Positions 1 to 7,503 of a DNA stretch of 64,000 nucleotides are shown here, one piece after another. Position 1 is the stretch's first letter. Each line of letters starts with the position of its first letter. Where the stretch lies: NCBI RefSeq assembly GCF_900102315.1, contig NZ_FNBL01000017.1, positions 1 through 64,000 of the forward strand, given 5' to 3'. The notes under the pieces were generated by a model. The model was not told where the DNA came from. It searched no databases and was given only the letters and a program-made list of their open reading frames with translations. The stretch is from Celeribacter baekdonensis. GTDB lineage: Bacteria > Pseudomonadota > Alphaproteobacteria > Rhodobacterales > Rhodobacteraceae. The position numbers were made by a program, and so were the translations under genes.

Positions 1-620
1 AGCTCATTGTGGCCTTGTGGCGATATGTGGAAACGGGACTTGTCCCGTCTGGCGCGGTTCTGAAGGCGGAGGTGTAATACGGGATACTGAAACTTCAGAA
101 TAACGCGCAACGCCGGATGGTTGAGTGACCGAGAAGATTGATGGTCTTCACAAACCCTGTAGAAGTTTGGTCCCAACCAAGGCGGCTCCATTCCGGGAAC
201 GTGAACGGAAATTTGGTTCGGGCAGCACGCCCACCGTATGCAAGTCGATGCCACTGGAGTGAGCATAATCGAGGAGCCAAACCAGCGTTGCACAGAAAGA
301 AAAGGACTTGAAAATGTAATTTCCTCATGCAAATCGATTTTCCAGAACACGGTCTCGCCCCGGATCTCGACCGCGCCGAAATCGTGCCAGCCTTCCGGGT
401 CATTCTCGGGCTCGAATGTGGCAAACTCACCGGCGGCCTTCACCGCCTCGGCCATGAAGCCGTCGCCGGCCTCCATGAGCGAACGGGTGACGTGCATCCG
501 GCCCTGGATGGGCTGCGCGGGCGGCACCCCAAGGCACGCCAGCTTGCGGAACGCGTCGTTCTGCGCCGCGATCACGGTCGAACCCGGGCGGTCTGGCTGG
601 GGTTGAACGGTCATGGACAT
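1..620 (-). CDS. DUF3768 family protein with atypical C-terminus, partial at left edge
   Basis: Reading the minus strand from an ATG at 620, preceded by a strong Shine-Dalgarno AAAGGAG, gives a frame open to the window edge. The first ~100 residues carry the DUF3768 hallmarks: IAAQNDAFR near the N-terminus, then ENDPEGWHDFGA and VFWKID. The usual family ending (a GSxDPADP segment and a final VLTIM stretch) is absent. After about position 327 the protein becomes a Cys/Arg/Pro-rich sequence that does not look like a conserved domain, so the 3' half of the gene was probably replaced by an insertion or deletion. Function is unknown; the family is common next to ardC-like genes on alphaproteobacterial plasmids (from memory). 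The domain call is fairly sure, the downstream part is not. Confidence 0.55.
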   Translation of the reverse strand, partial: MSMTVQPQPDRPGSTVIAAQNDAFRKLACLGVPPAQPIQGRMHVTRSLMEAGDGFMAEAVKAAGEFATFEPENDPEGWHDFGAVEIRGETVFWKIDLHEEITFSSPFLSVQRWFGSSIMLTPVASTCIRWACCPNQISVHVPGMEPPWLGPNFYRVCEDHQSSRSLNHPALRVILKFQYPVLHLRLQNRARRDKSRFHISPQGHNE

Positions 621-708
621 GTGGATCTCCTTTGAGAAGTTTGAAACACCCTTCTAAAAGCCCGCTTTTTCTTTTCCGCTTGGCGGATGAACCGAGGCCG
701 AAGGTGCC

Positions 709-918
709 CTACCCGAACAGCCCCTTGGGTCTGTAATTCGGGTTGGGGATGGTTTCGATCCAGCCGCCCTGTTCCTTGATGCTCTCGAGCGCTGCCGAGA
801 GCGGATAAGCGCCCTCGGACGGGCTCCACCAATAGGCACCGCGCTTGCAGACGATGATCTTGCGGCGGCCGTCTTCGAAGCAGGCCACCCGCAGCGTCTT
901 GGGTTCCTTGCGTGACAT
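709..918 (-). CDS. Small conserved-looking hypothetical protein, 69 aa
   Basis: A 69-residue frame begins at an ATG preceded by GGAGA, 24 bp downstream of the end of ardC, in the same direction. The protein is compact and balanced in composition (RKIIVCKRGAYWWSPSEG in the middle, WIETIPNPNYRPKGLFG at the end), which looks like a real small folded protein rather than an antisense artefact. I do not recognise a family. Its position between ardC and the DUF3768 gene suggests one accessory operon, which the insertion in ardC may now separate from its promoter. Confidence 0.55.
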   Translation of the reverse strand: MSRKEPKTLRVACFEDGRRKIIVCKRGAYWWSPSEGAYPLSAALESIKEQGGWIETIPNPNYRPKGLFG

Positions 919-941
919 GCGAGTCTCCGTTCTCCGTGTGG

Positions 942-1238
942 TCAGGCCGCCTCGGCACTGCGCCCTGCCCTGCCCGTCTCCGATCTGGCAATCAGATAGT
1001 CGCAGGCGCGCTGCGCGTCCGCGGCGTGCTTGAAGATCGCACCCTTGTCCGACCGAAGAACGCGCAACCAGTTGTGGAGGTAGGCGGCATTCATCTCGAG
1101 CGTATGCGCCGTGAAGCCGAGCGTCTGACCCAGGAACACCGAGGTCAATTCCGCGACGATCTCCTCGCGCGCATAGGACGTGTTGCCAAACTTCGAGAAC
1201 CCGAAATCACGGTTCAGCCGATGCGGGGCTTTCGTGGC
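942..1238 (-). pseudogene. ardC: ardC 3' fragment (C-terminal part of ArdC-like antirestriction protein)
   Basis: This is the distal part of an ArdC-type protein, starting at the alanine codon right after the metal-binding HELAH motif. It carries TKAPHRLNRDFG, then YAREEIVAELTSVFLG and the C-terminal NWLRVLRSDKGAIFKHA stretch typical of ArdC. It lines up in frame with the 5' fragment at 4719-5363: 645 + 297 nt = 314 codons including the stop. The two parts are separated by the RIT element at 1246-4718. The fragment has no start signal of its own, so it is presumably not made. If the element excised precisely, the gene would be restored. Confidence 0.88.
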
Positions 1239-1245
1239 ATGGGCC
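1239..1245. repeat. 7-bp direct repeat flanking the RIT element, left copy
   Basis: The heptamer ATGGGCC occurs here and again at 4719-4725, immediately outside or at the edge of the RIT element. Keeping only one copy restores the ardC reading frame exactly (GCC CAT GCC ACG on the minus strand), so these are target-site duplicates or the core of the recombination site. The boundary is ambiguous by about three bases because the right inverted repeat ends in the same bases. Confidence 0.8.
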
Positions 1246-1265
1246 TTATGCCGATGTCGGCATAA
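1246..1265. repeat. 20-bp near-palindrome at the extreme left end of the RIT element
   Basis: TTATGCCGATGTCGGCATAA has two 9-bp arms around a TG centre. It sits exactly at the element boundary and has no equivalent at the right end. Its symmetry and size resemble the paired half-sites used by tyrosine recombinases, so it could be a crossover or binding site. That role is an inference. Confidence 0.6.
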
Positions 1266-1269
1266 TGTG

Positions 1270-1299
1270 CATAATGCCGCGCTCCGGTTTATGCCGCGC
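1270..1299. repeat. RIT inverted repeat, left copy (30 bp)
   Basis: This 30-mer is the exact reverse complement of 4692-4721. Its key blocks are CATAATGCCGC, GCTCCGGTTT and ATGCCGCGC. It lies 24 bp inside the left boundary, while the right copy is at the very end, so the element is asymmetric. It is a likely recombinase-binding region. Confidence 0.85.
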
Positions 1300-1354
1300 C
1301 GACCCTTACAACCTGTTGCGTTGCGGTTAGATCGGCGCAGCATATCGGCATAAT

Positions 1355-2353
1355 TCAGAGCGCTTCGAGGAATGCCAGGAGTTCGTCACCCGGTCGATAT
1401 CGTCCACCCGTCTGGTCAACCGGCTTTGTCAGAGCCATCGCCTTTTCTTTCAGTTCGATATCGGCGTGGATGTAGACCTGTGTCGTCTCAATCGATTCAT
1501 GGCCCAGCCAAAGGGCGATAATCGTTCGGTCCACACCGCTCTGTAGAAGCTGCATTGCAGCGGTGTGGCGCAAGACATGGGGTGTGACGCGCTTCAGTCT
1601 GAACGTCGAGCTGGTCGAGGCGGCGGTTGCCGCATGTTTCCGAACAATTCGCTCAACCGCATCTCTGCTGAGCGGCCTGCCACGGATGGTTGCGAACAGG
1701 GGATCGCTGGGCTCAGTCCGGCACTGCGCAAGCCATGCCTTCAATGCAAACCGACTGTCTGTCCGAAGCGGCGTTGCGCGTTCTTTTCGACCCTTGCCCA
1801 CGCATCTGAGGTGCGCTCCGGTGCCAAGCTCGACATCGCCAACGCGAAGGCCGATCACCTCCGATACACGCAAGCCGGTTTGGAGCATTGTGAGAAGCAG
1901 AACGCGGTCGCGCCGCCCAAACCAGGTCGTCTGGTCAGGTGCCTTCAGCAAGGCCTCCATCTCGTCACGGGTCAGGAAGTCCACGACGCGTTTTTCGTGC
2001 CGCTTGGACGGCATCGCCAGCACCTTCTGGCAATGGTGCAGGAGCTGGGGCTCACAGCCCGCGACGTATTTGAAGAACGAGCGAATGGCCGCGAGGCGAG
2101 TGTTCCGGCTTCGCGCGCTGTTACCTCGTTCCTCCTCGCAGAAGGTCAGGAACCGACCGATGATGTCGGCGTCAATGTGAGCCACATGTAGCTCAGTCGG
2201 CGGCAGCCTTGTCTGCGCCTCGGCGTATCTCAGCAAGAGCCGGAAGGTGTCGCGATAGCTGGCAATCGTGTTTGGACTGGCCTGCATCTGGGTCAACAGC
2301 CGCTCGGTGAAGAACCGCTGCACATAGACGGGCAATGGATAGGTTGCGATCAT
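1355..2353 (-). CDS. Tyrosine recombinase, third gene of the RIT trio (332 aa)
   Basis: This is a XerC/D-like phage integrase family recombinase that acts on DNA ends or cores. An N-terminal SAM-like core-binding domain (SPNTIASYRDTFRLLLRYAE, residues about 25-45) is followed by the catalytic domain with TGLRVSEVIGL (Arg I), HVLRHTAAMQLL (His-x-x-Arg), LGHESIETT and the nucleophile in TQVYIHAD. All catalytic residues are visible, so the enzyme looks functional. Its ATG overlaps the stop of the preceding recombinase by 4 nt (2350-2353), showing translational coupling. It is the last of three and ends about 110 bp from the left element boundary. Confidence 0.9.
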   Translation of the reverse strand: MIATYPLPVYVQRFFTERLLTQMQASPNTIASYRDTFRLLLRYAEAQTRLPPTELHVAHIDADIIGRFLTFCEEERGNSARSRNTRLAAIRSFFKYVAGCEPQLLHHCQKVLAMPSKRHEKRVVDFLTRDEMEALLKAPDQTTWFGRRDRVLLLTMLQTGLRVSEVIGLRVGDVELGTGAHLRCVGKGRKERATPLRTDSRFALKAWLAQCRTEPSDPLFATIRGRPLSRDAVERIVRKHAATAASTSSTFRLKRVTPHVLRHTAAMQLLQSGVDRTIIALWLGHESIETTQVYIHADIELKEKAMALTKPVDQTGGRYRPGDELLAFLEAL

Positions 2354-3294
2354 GATGCGTCCTCCAAAACCCGCCGTTCGGCCCGCGCCGCGGCTAACTG
2401 CATCAGCTCGGGCACGGCCTCGATGTACCAGAACGTGTGCTTGGGCTCGGAATGGCCGAGATAGGTGCTGAGCTTGTACATTTCAGTTTCGATGTCCCGG
2501 CCATCCCGGAACCAGTCCAGGATGGTGTGAACGGCAAATGTGTGCCGCAAATCATGGATGCGTGGCCCATGTCCGTGGCGGTTGAAGGCTTGTGGTGACC
2601 GAAGGCCGATGTTTCTGCTGACCTGCGCGAAGTTGTAGCGTGCCCCGCAATCTCCCGCCGGTTCGCCATCCTCTTTGATGAAGAACCGGGATGATTGCTG
2701 CGGAACCAGACGATCCCGCAGCTCGGCATATCGAACAAGCCAATGAGCGGTATCCTCGTTGACGGGAAGCTGTCGATCCTTGCCATTCTTGGTGTTTCTG
2801 AGCGTTAGGATAGCGCGTTCCAGATCGACGTCATGCTGATCCAAAGACAAAGCTTCGTTCACGCGCATCCCCGTCACCGCGATCAAGCCGAACAGGGTCT
2901 GCCACAATGCGGCACGGAGGCCATAAGGTGACGGCAGTCGACCGGCTTCAACGACAAGATCCGCGATCTGACTGGGCGCATAGATGTAGGGGACACGCCT
3001 TCGGTATCGGCCTGTGACAAGCTGGCTGGACGGGACCTCGGTCCGATTGTCGTGCTCCGCAAGCCAAAAGGCGAACCGGCGCACCATACCAAGGCGATGA
3101 GACCAAGTGTTGTTGTCCGCGCTGCCGTAGTTTGCCTTCCAATCGAGGAACAAGGGCGTCGAGATCCGATTGAACCCGTTTTCACCGGCATAAGTCGTGA
3201 ACTTGCGCAGGACCCGTTCCTCAAAGGAGAGGTCAAACCCCATCGAACGCCGAAGGGCCAGATATTCATCAAGTCGTTGGGACAGCGTCTTCAT
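2350..3294 (-). CDS. Tyrosine recombinase, second gene of the RIT trio (314 aa)
   Basis: This is the middle recombinase. The catalytic motifs are TGMRVNEALSL (Arg I), HDLRHTFAVHTI (His-x-x-Arg), YLGHSEPKHTFWYI with the late His and a Tyr following. A longer insertion between the HxxR and LGH motifs (DWFRDGRDIETEMYKLSTY) distinguishes it from the third gene and is typical of the middle RIT protein. The start overlaps the end of the 415-aa recombinase and its end overlaps the start of the 332-aa one, each by 4 nt. All three proteins are thought to be needed together (family knowledge; not tested here). Confidence 0.9.
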   Translation of the reverse strand: MKTLSQRLDEYLALRRSMGFDLSFEERVLRKFTTYAGENGFNRISTPLFLDWKANYGSADNNTWSHRLGMVRRFAFWLAEHDNRTEVPSSQLVTGRYRRRVPYIYAPSQIADLVVEAGRLPSPYGLRAALWQTLFGLIAVTGMRVNEALSLDQHDVDLERAILTLRNTKNGKDRQLPVNEDTAHWLVRYAELRDRLVPQQSSRFFIKEDGEPAGDCGARYNFAQVSRNIGLRSPQAFNRHGHGPRIHDLRHTFAVHTILDWFRDGRDIETEMYKLSTYLGHSEPKHTFWYIEAVPELMQLAAARAERRVLEDAS

Positions 3295-4538
3295 TGGGCG
3301 TCTCCCGAAGTTGGCCAGGGGCGCGAGATCGAGCGCAGGGCAGCCACATCGTATTGCGCATAGATGGTTGTGGTCATTGCAGATCGGTGACGCAGCACGT
3401 CCCCGATCTCAGCAAGCGAAGCACCCTTTCGCAGCATGTCGGTGGCCAGGCTGTGCCGCAGAATGTGGGTGCCTATATAGGCTTGTGGCGGGCTAATGCC
3501 GGTCGCGTCATAGGCGTCTCGCAATATCCATCGCAGGATTTGCGCGTCCTTGAACCTCTTGAAGGGCGGTTTCACCGACACGAACAGCGCGCGGTCCGGG
3601 CCCCGGCGCTCATTCTTGATGTAATCGACAATCGCCTCACCAACCTCCGCCGACATCGGCATCCGATCGTGCAACTGCCTCTTGCCGCGGATCAGGATTT
3701 CTCCAGCGCGCCAGTCGATGTCATCCAGTTCGATCGCTGTCACTTCCGGCGCACGAAGACCGAGACGGGCGATCAGCATCAGCATTGCATAGTTGCGCCG
3801 ACCCGTTTTCTGGTGGTCGCGCACCACCTCAATGAGCCGGTTGACCTGTTCCGGCTCCAGATACCTCGGGATGCCGGTCGGTTTGGGCTGCCTGGCTTTC
3901 GGCACAGCATTGCTCAAGTTGCGCTCAGTCTTTCCGCTCCAGAACAGGAACTGGAAGAGGTTGCGAAGATGCGATGGGCCTGTCTTGTCCCGCGGCGCGT
4001 TTTGTTCCTTGCGCAACCAAAGTATGAACCCAGTGATGTCGTCTGGCTTGATGGTGTTCAAGTCACCCAGGCCAGAGCCGAACTTCGCAGTCAGGAACCG
4101 ATCAAAGAACCGTAGGCAGTGATAAATTGTGTCCTCAGACAAGCCGCGCTGACTGCGAAGATAGGTTTCGTATTCCCGTTTCAGGCAGGCCCTCGGTGAC
4201 ATGTCGAGCGGCGGTTCTGAGCGCGGCGGTGCGCCTGCATTTTCAATGAGATAATCCCTGAACCGATTGATGCGGTACCGACAGTGCTTTTGGTCTCTCG
4301 CAGAAGCCGCACTGATGATCGACGTCGCCAGATGGTCCACACGATCATCGGTCAGCTCAGTGGGACAGACGTCTGCCTCCAGCATCGCCGCCCAAAGCGC
4401 CTCGGCTGTGGTTCTGTAATTGGCGATGGAACGGAGGCCGTATCCCTCCGCCTCGATCTGTAGGGCAAAGCGATCGGCATGGCTGCCAGCTTTCAGTTTC
4501 CGCCTCGTCGTTTGATCTGGGTGCGTATCGTTTTCCAT
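3291..4538 (-). CDS. Tyrosine recombinase, first gene of the RIT trio (415 aa)
   Basis: This is the longest recombinase and the first one transcribed. The ATG at 4538 follows GAAGGAAAC, a good ribosome-binding site. An extended N-terminal region of about 130 residues precedes the core-binding domain (RGLSEDTIYHCLRFFDRFL) and the catalytic domain: ARLGLRAPEVTAIEL (Arg I), THILRHSLATDMLRKG (His-x-x-Arg), DVLRHRSAMTTTIYAQYD (late His and Tyr). The active site appears complete. The promoter must lie in the ~180 bp between this start and the right element end or read in from ardC, because the operon points the same way as ardC. Confidence 0.9.
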   Translation of the reverse strand: MENDTHPDQTTRRKLKAGSHADRFALQIEAEGYGLRSIANYRTTAEALWAAMLEADVCPTELTDDRVDHLATSIISAASARDQKHCRYRINRFRDYLIENAGAPPRSEPPLDMSPRACLKREYETYLRSQRGLSEDTIYHCLRFFDRFLTAKFGSGLGDLNTIKPDDITGFILWLRKEQNAPRDKTGPSHLRNLFQFLFWSGKTERNLSNAVPKARQPKPTGIPRYLEPEQVNRLIEVVRDHQKTGRRNYAMLMLIARLGLRAPEVTAIELDDIDWRAGEILIRGKRQLHDRMPMSAEVGEAIVDYIKNERRGPDRALFVSVKPPFKRFKDAQILRWILRDAYDATGISPPQAYIGTHILRHSLATDMLRKGASLAEIGDVLRHRSAMTTTIYAQYDVAALRSISRPWPTSGDAQ

Positions 4539-4691
4539 GAGTGTTTCCTTCTTTTGGTTGAAGGTTGCACCTATGGCAGATCGCCGGCCCCAATTGCGCA
4601 GTTCGCCACGCTCACATGGCGGTTCTGAACTACAGTCTTATGCAGCCGGAAAACGACAAAAACCGCAGGAAACAAGACTTCGCCTGAACAA

Positions 4692-4721
4692 GCGCGGCAT
4701 AAACCGGAGCGCGGCATTATG
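4692..4721. repeat. RIT inverted repeat, right copy (30 bp)
   Basis: This is the exact reverse complement of 1270-1299 and forms the right terminus of the element. The last three bases (ATG) are shared with the flanking 7-bp direct repeat at 4719-4725, so the exact cut position cannot be set from one sequence. Confidence 0.85.
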
Positions 4722-5363
4722 GGCCAGCTCATGGGCCCAGACCCCGTAGAAATTGCGTGGGTCCTGGAACCGCGTGATGGACGGCATGTAGACCTTGTCC
4801 ACGGGCGGCAAATAGTACGCCTCCGTGCCCGTGAAGACGGTCGTGATGTCGATGGCATCGAAAAACGCCTGCATGTGCGGGATTGGCTCGGACCGCGGAT
4901 GCTCGGGCACGGGCTCCGGGTCCGGAAAGAAGCTGTCGGGCAAGCCCTCGATCTGGCAGGCATTGAACACGCGGTAGGATTTCTGAAAGCGAAAGATGCG
5001 GGCTTCCTCGGAGTGATCATCCCCGTCGCTGCGGTCATGCTCATCGCCGCCCGCGTCTTTCCGGCTTTGACCGTAATAGACGACGACAGAGGATTTCTCG
5101 CCCTTGCGGACCTTTGCGTCCAACGCATTGGCCTGCGGCAACGTCATCCAGAAGGGAGAGCTGTGGCCCGCCATCACGGTCCGCATCGTCAGCAGGAAGT
5201 TGTTCACTCCCTGGTAGGGTTCACCTCCCACGCGCAGGGGACGAGAGCTGCCACCTGCGGTCCAGGGCTTGCGCCACGGCAGGACGCCGCGCTCGATGAT
5301 GCGGATGATTTCGTTTGTGATGGCCTCGGAGGCATCGAATTTTGGCGTGCGGGATCGGGCCAT
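4719..5363 (-). pseudogene. ardC: ardC 5' fragment (N-terminal domain and HExxH motif)
   Basis: This is the first 215 codons of an ArdC-like antirestriction protein, which binds single-stranded DNA and protects incoming plasmids from host restriction. The start at 5363 follows AAAGGAGG. The ArdC N-terminal domain is clear: ITNEIIRIIERGVLPWRKPW, YQGVNNFLLT, VRKGEKSSVVVYYG and the YRVFNACQIEGLP stretch. The zincin-like domain begins with YGVWAHELAH, whose HELAH supplies two zinc ligands. The frame then runs into the RIT element and would end after about 26 foreign residues. The rest of the gene is at 942-1238. A truncated protein keeping only the ssDNA-binding half might still be made. Confidence 0.9.
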
Positions 5364-5402
5364 GGCTGGCCTCCTTTCGAGTTTTGGTGAGAAGATTGGG
5401 GA

Positions 5403-5873
5403 TCAGGTTGACCGACGGGGCCGCGGATCGTTGGCGATCCTGGCACCAAGCACTTCGACCATGTCGATGTAGGTGATCAGCGAGACGGACCTGCCAGGGC
5501 CGCAAGGTTCAGGGTCGGGCGATCCGTCCTGCGCCACCCGCGGCAGGTTCGCGAAGGCGATGACATCGGTGACGGGTCGGATATCGATGAACGGGGTCCC
5601 TCGTGCGACCGCAAGAGTGGCCAAGGGAAAGCGCTCGATCGGCGCAAAGGTCGACACGGTGGTCCAACCGAGATGGATGAACGTGCCGCCCTCTCCGCAG
5701 ATCACATGGGCATTCGGCAGCGTCGCTGCCTGCCCGAGATAGCCGAGATCACGCAGGACGGTCTGGCGTTCGAGCTGCAGTGCCTGGCCCGTCTGGCCGG
5801 TTCGGCGTAGTTCCTTGTGTCGCCACCACGAGGCAGCGGTCGCGCGTAACACGCGCAAGACACCTGTTTGCAT
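5403..5873 (-). CDS. Hypothetical protein upstream of ardC
   Basis: This frame lies 39 bp upstream of ardC on the same strand, so the two probably share an operon. The ATG at 5873 has GAAGGG at a good distance; a second in-frame ATG at 5888 would add five residues. The protein (~156 aa) has an N-terminal basic stretch (RATAASWWRHKELRRTG), a middle with GGTFIHLGWTTVS, and DIRPVTDVIAFANLPR. No known domain is recognised, and no signal peptide or membrane segment is evident. Coding character looks real on composition and context, but function is unknown. Confidence 0.55.
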   Translation of the reverse strand: MQTGVLRVLRATAASWWRHKELRRTGQTGQALQLERQTVLRDLGYLGQAATLPNAHVICGEGGTFIHLGWTTVSTFAPIERFPLATLAVARGTPFIDIRPVTDVIAFANLPRVAQDGSPDPEPCGPGRSVSLITYIDMVEVLGARIANDPRPRRST

Positions 5874-6062
5874 CGGAATGCCCTTCATCAGGAAAGACAG
5901 ACCGGAACCCGGCCCGGACCCATCCGAGGGACCCCAAAGGCCCTCATCCGTCAGTCACAAAACCCGAAGAACACTTTCTCTTTTCCCAGGCCCTTTGTGC
6001 ACACAGCAGAACTGAAAACCCGGCACATCTGCCGAAGCCATTGATTTCATGCAGCAATTCTA

Positions 6063-6162
6063 GATCGGCACCCAAGATCGGCAACGCATATCGGCAAAAC
6101 CTTGCTTGAAAGTACGAAATGTGTTTATTTTTCAATTACTTTGCAAACATGGAAGATCGGCA
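6063..6162 (+). repeat. Four TCGGCA-core repeats upstream of fic
   Basis: GATCGGCA occurs at 6063-6070, 6076-6083 and 6155-6162, with TATCGGCA at 6089-6096. The first three are spaced exactly 13 bp apart. The block 6075-6096 matches 19 of 22 bases of 1329-1350 in the left end of the RIT element. They may be operators for fic or recombinase-binding sites. The remainder of the 5874-6165 gap shows no gene. Confidence 0.5.
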
Positions 6163-6165
6163 AAA

Positions 6166-7368
6166 ATGCTGGAAACACCCGCCAGGATCGAACCCTGCTT
6201 CTTCGAGGAGCATATTCCCACAGAACTGGCAGACCTTTCGGTCGACATCCAGAGGGAAGCCACCGGGCTGGGACAAGGGTTGCATCCTGACAGCGCAGCC
6301 GAACTTGCCGATCTCGTCCGTGTGATGAACTGCTACTACTCCAACCTGATCGAAGGACACAACACGCGCCCCCGCGACATCGAAAGGGCGCTGGCTGGTG
6401 CCGAGCTTGAGGAAGAAACCCGTCCCCTCGCCCTTGAGGCCCGGGCGCACGTCATCGTTCAACGGGCCATCGACGAGATGCATCGCAAGGGCACCCTGCC
6501 CCGCCCCACATCCGTCGAATTCCTGACTTGGGTCCATAAGAGCTTCTACGACGAGATGCCGGATGAGTTTCGGGTCATCGAACATCCCGACGGCACACAA
6601 GAGCCCATCGTTCCGGGACGCATGCGCCAGGATGACGATCGGGAAGTTGCGGTCGGGCGCCACCTACCGCCTTCATCATCGCGGGTCGCGGCATTCATGG
6701 ACCATTTCGACAAACGGTTTCAGATTGCGGCGCAGTCTTCGAGCGGACGGATCATCGCGATCGCGTCTGCACATCACCGGCTCAACTACATCCACCCTTT
6801 CCCGGATGGTAACGGCCGTGTCAGCAGACTGATGTCTCATGCCATGGCCCTCACAGCGGGGATTGGTGGCCAAGGGCTCTGGTCCGTATCACGTGGGCTG
6901 GCCCGCGGGCTAACCGATCGGGGCGAGTACAAACGGATGATGGATCTGGCCGACAGTCCACGTCGCGGAGACCGCGACGGACGGGGGAACCTGTCAGAAG
7001 CGGCACTGAAGACGTTCAGTGAATGGTTCCTAAAGGTGACGCTCGACCAGATCAGCTTCTCAGCAAGATTGTTCGATCTCGGCGGACTGGACCAACGGTA
7101 TCGTCGTCTTGTTGCAGATACCATCGATGACAAGCGAGCGCCGGAACTAATCTCGGCGGTTCTTCGGCATGGGGCACTGGAACGAGGCGATGCGCAGATT
7201 GTGCTCAAGACGTCCGAGCGTACTGCTCGCAACACGCTGAGTAAACTGACCGCCGCCGGATACATGACGTCCGCCTCGCCGAAGACGCCAGTTCGGTTGG
7301 CGTTTCCGTTGGATTATCGAGAGCGGCTCTTTCCAAACCTCTTTGGAGATGGTGACCTGACTGAGTGA
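6166..7368 (+). CDS. Fic family protein (probable AMP-transferase), 400 aa
   Basis: Fic enzymes transfer AMP or another nucleotide part to hydroxyl groups of target proteins. The Fic motif HPFPDGNGRVSR is complete at about residues 210-221 (catalytic His, phosphate-binding Asp-Gly-Asn-Gly-Arg). Near residue 59 is SNLIEG, which fits the [S/T]xxxE[G/N] inhibitory helix inside the same chain, so this is a self-inhibited class II Fic protein and needs no separate antitoxin. A C-terminal winged-helix-like segment (KTSERTARNTLSKLTAAGYM) suggests DNA binding. The ATG at 6166 gives the typical N-terminus; an upstream in-frame ATG at 6106 would add an untypical hydrophobic leader. It lies alone on the plus strand facing repC, beyond the parS sites. 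Confidence 0.85.
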   Translation: MLETPARIEPCFFEEHIPTELADLSVDIQREATGLGQGLHPDSAAELADLVRVMNCYYSNLIEGHNTRPRDIERALAGAELEEETRPLALEARAHVIVQRAIDEMHRKGTLPRPTSVEFLTWVHKSFYDEMPDEFRVIEHPDGTQEPIVPGRMRQDDDREVAVGRHLPPSSSRVAAFMDHFDKRFQIAAQSSSGRIIAIASAHHRLNYIHPFPDGNGRVSRLMSHAMALTAGIGGQGLWSVSRGLARGLTDRGEYKRMMDLADSPRRGDRDGRGNLSEAALKTFSEWFLKVTLDQISFSARLFDLGGLDQRYRRLVADTIDDKRAPELISAVLRHGALERGDAQIVLKTSERTARNTLSKLTAAGYMTSASPKTPVRLAFPLDYRERLFPNLFGDGDLTE

Positions 7369-7439
7369 TTTTCGTTAGTCCGCGCTCTGCGCAGGAAAGC
7401 GCGCCTAGGGAGAAAGTGGACAGATCCCCTAAGCATTGA

Positions 7440-7455
7440 GTTCACAGCTGTGAAC
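7440..7455. promoter_or_regulatory. parS site 1 (RepB binding palindrome)
   Basis: GTTCACAGCTGTGAAC is a perfect 16-bp palindrome that matches the RepABC parS pattern GTTNNNNGCNNNNAAC. It lies 49 bp downstream of repC. RepB bound here, with RepA ATPase, would segregate the plasmid. Confidence 0.85.
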
Positions 7456-7484
7456 CTGTCTTCTGCGCGACGATACAAGACGCA

Positions 7485-7500
7485 GTTCACAGCTGTGAAC
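7485..7500. promoter_or_regulatory. parS site 2 (RepB binding palindrome)
   Basis: This is an identical copy of the palindrome at 7440-7455, 45 bp further and only 3 bp beyond the repC stop codon. Two identical sites spaced by a little over four helical turns make a compact centromere. Confidence 0.85.
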
Positions 7501-7503
7501 TTT

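Larger units (their letters stand above)
1246..4718 (-). mobile_element. RIT element (recombinase in trio) inserted in ardC
   Basis: A 3,473-bp segment holds three consecutive, 4-nt-overlapping tyrosine recombinase genes on the minus strand and nothing else, the defining layout of RIT elements. A perfect 30-bp inverted repeat lies at 1270-1299 and 4692-4721. The left end carries an extra ~24 bp outside the inverted repeat, including a near-palindrome at 1246-1265. The 7-bp repeat ATGGGCC flanks it. The insertion lies directly after the second His codon of the HExxH motif of ardC. All three recombinases keep their catalytic residues, so the element may be active. The mechanism of RIT movement is not well understood, and the target duplication here is inferred from reconstruction. 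Confidence 0.9.
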
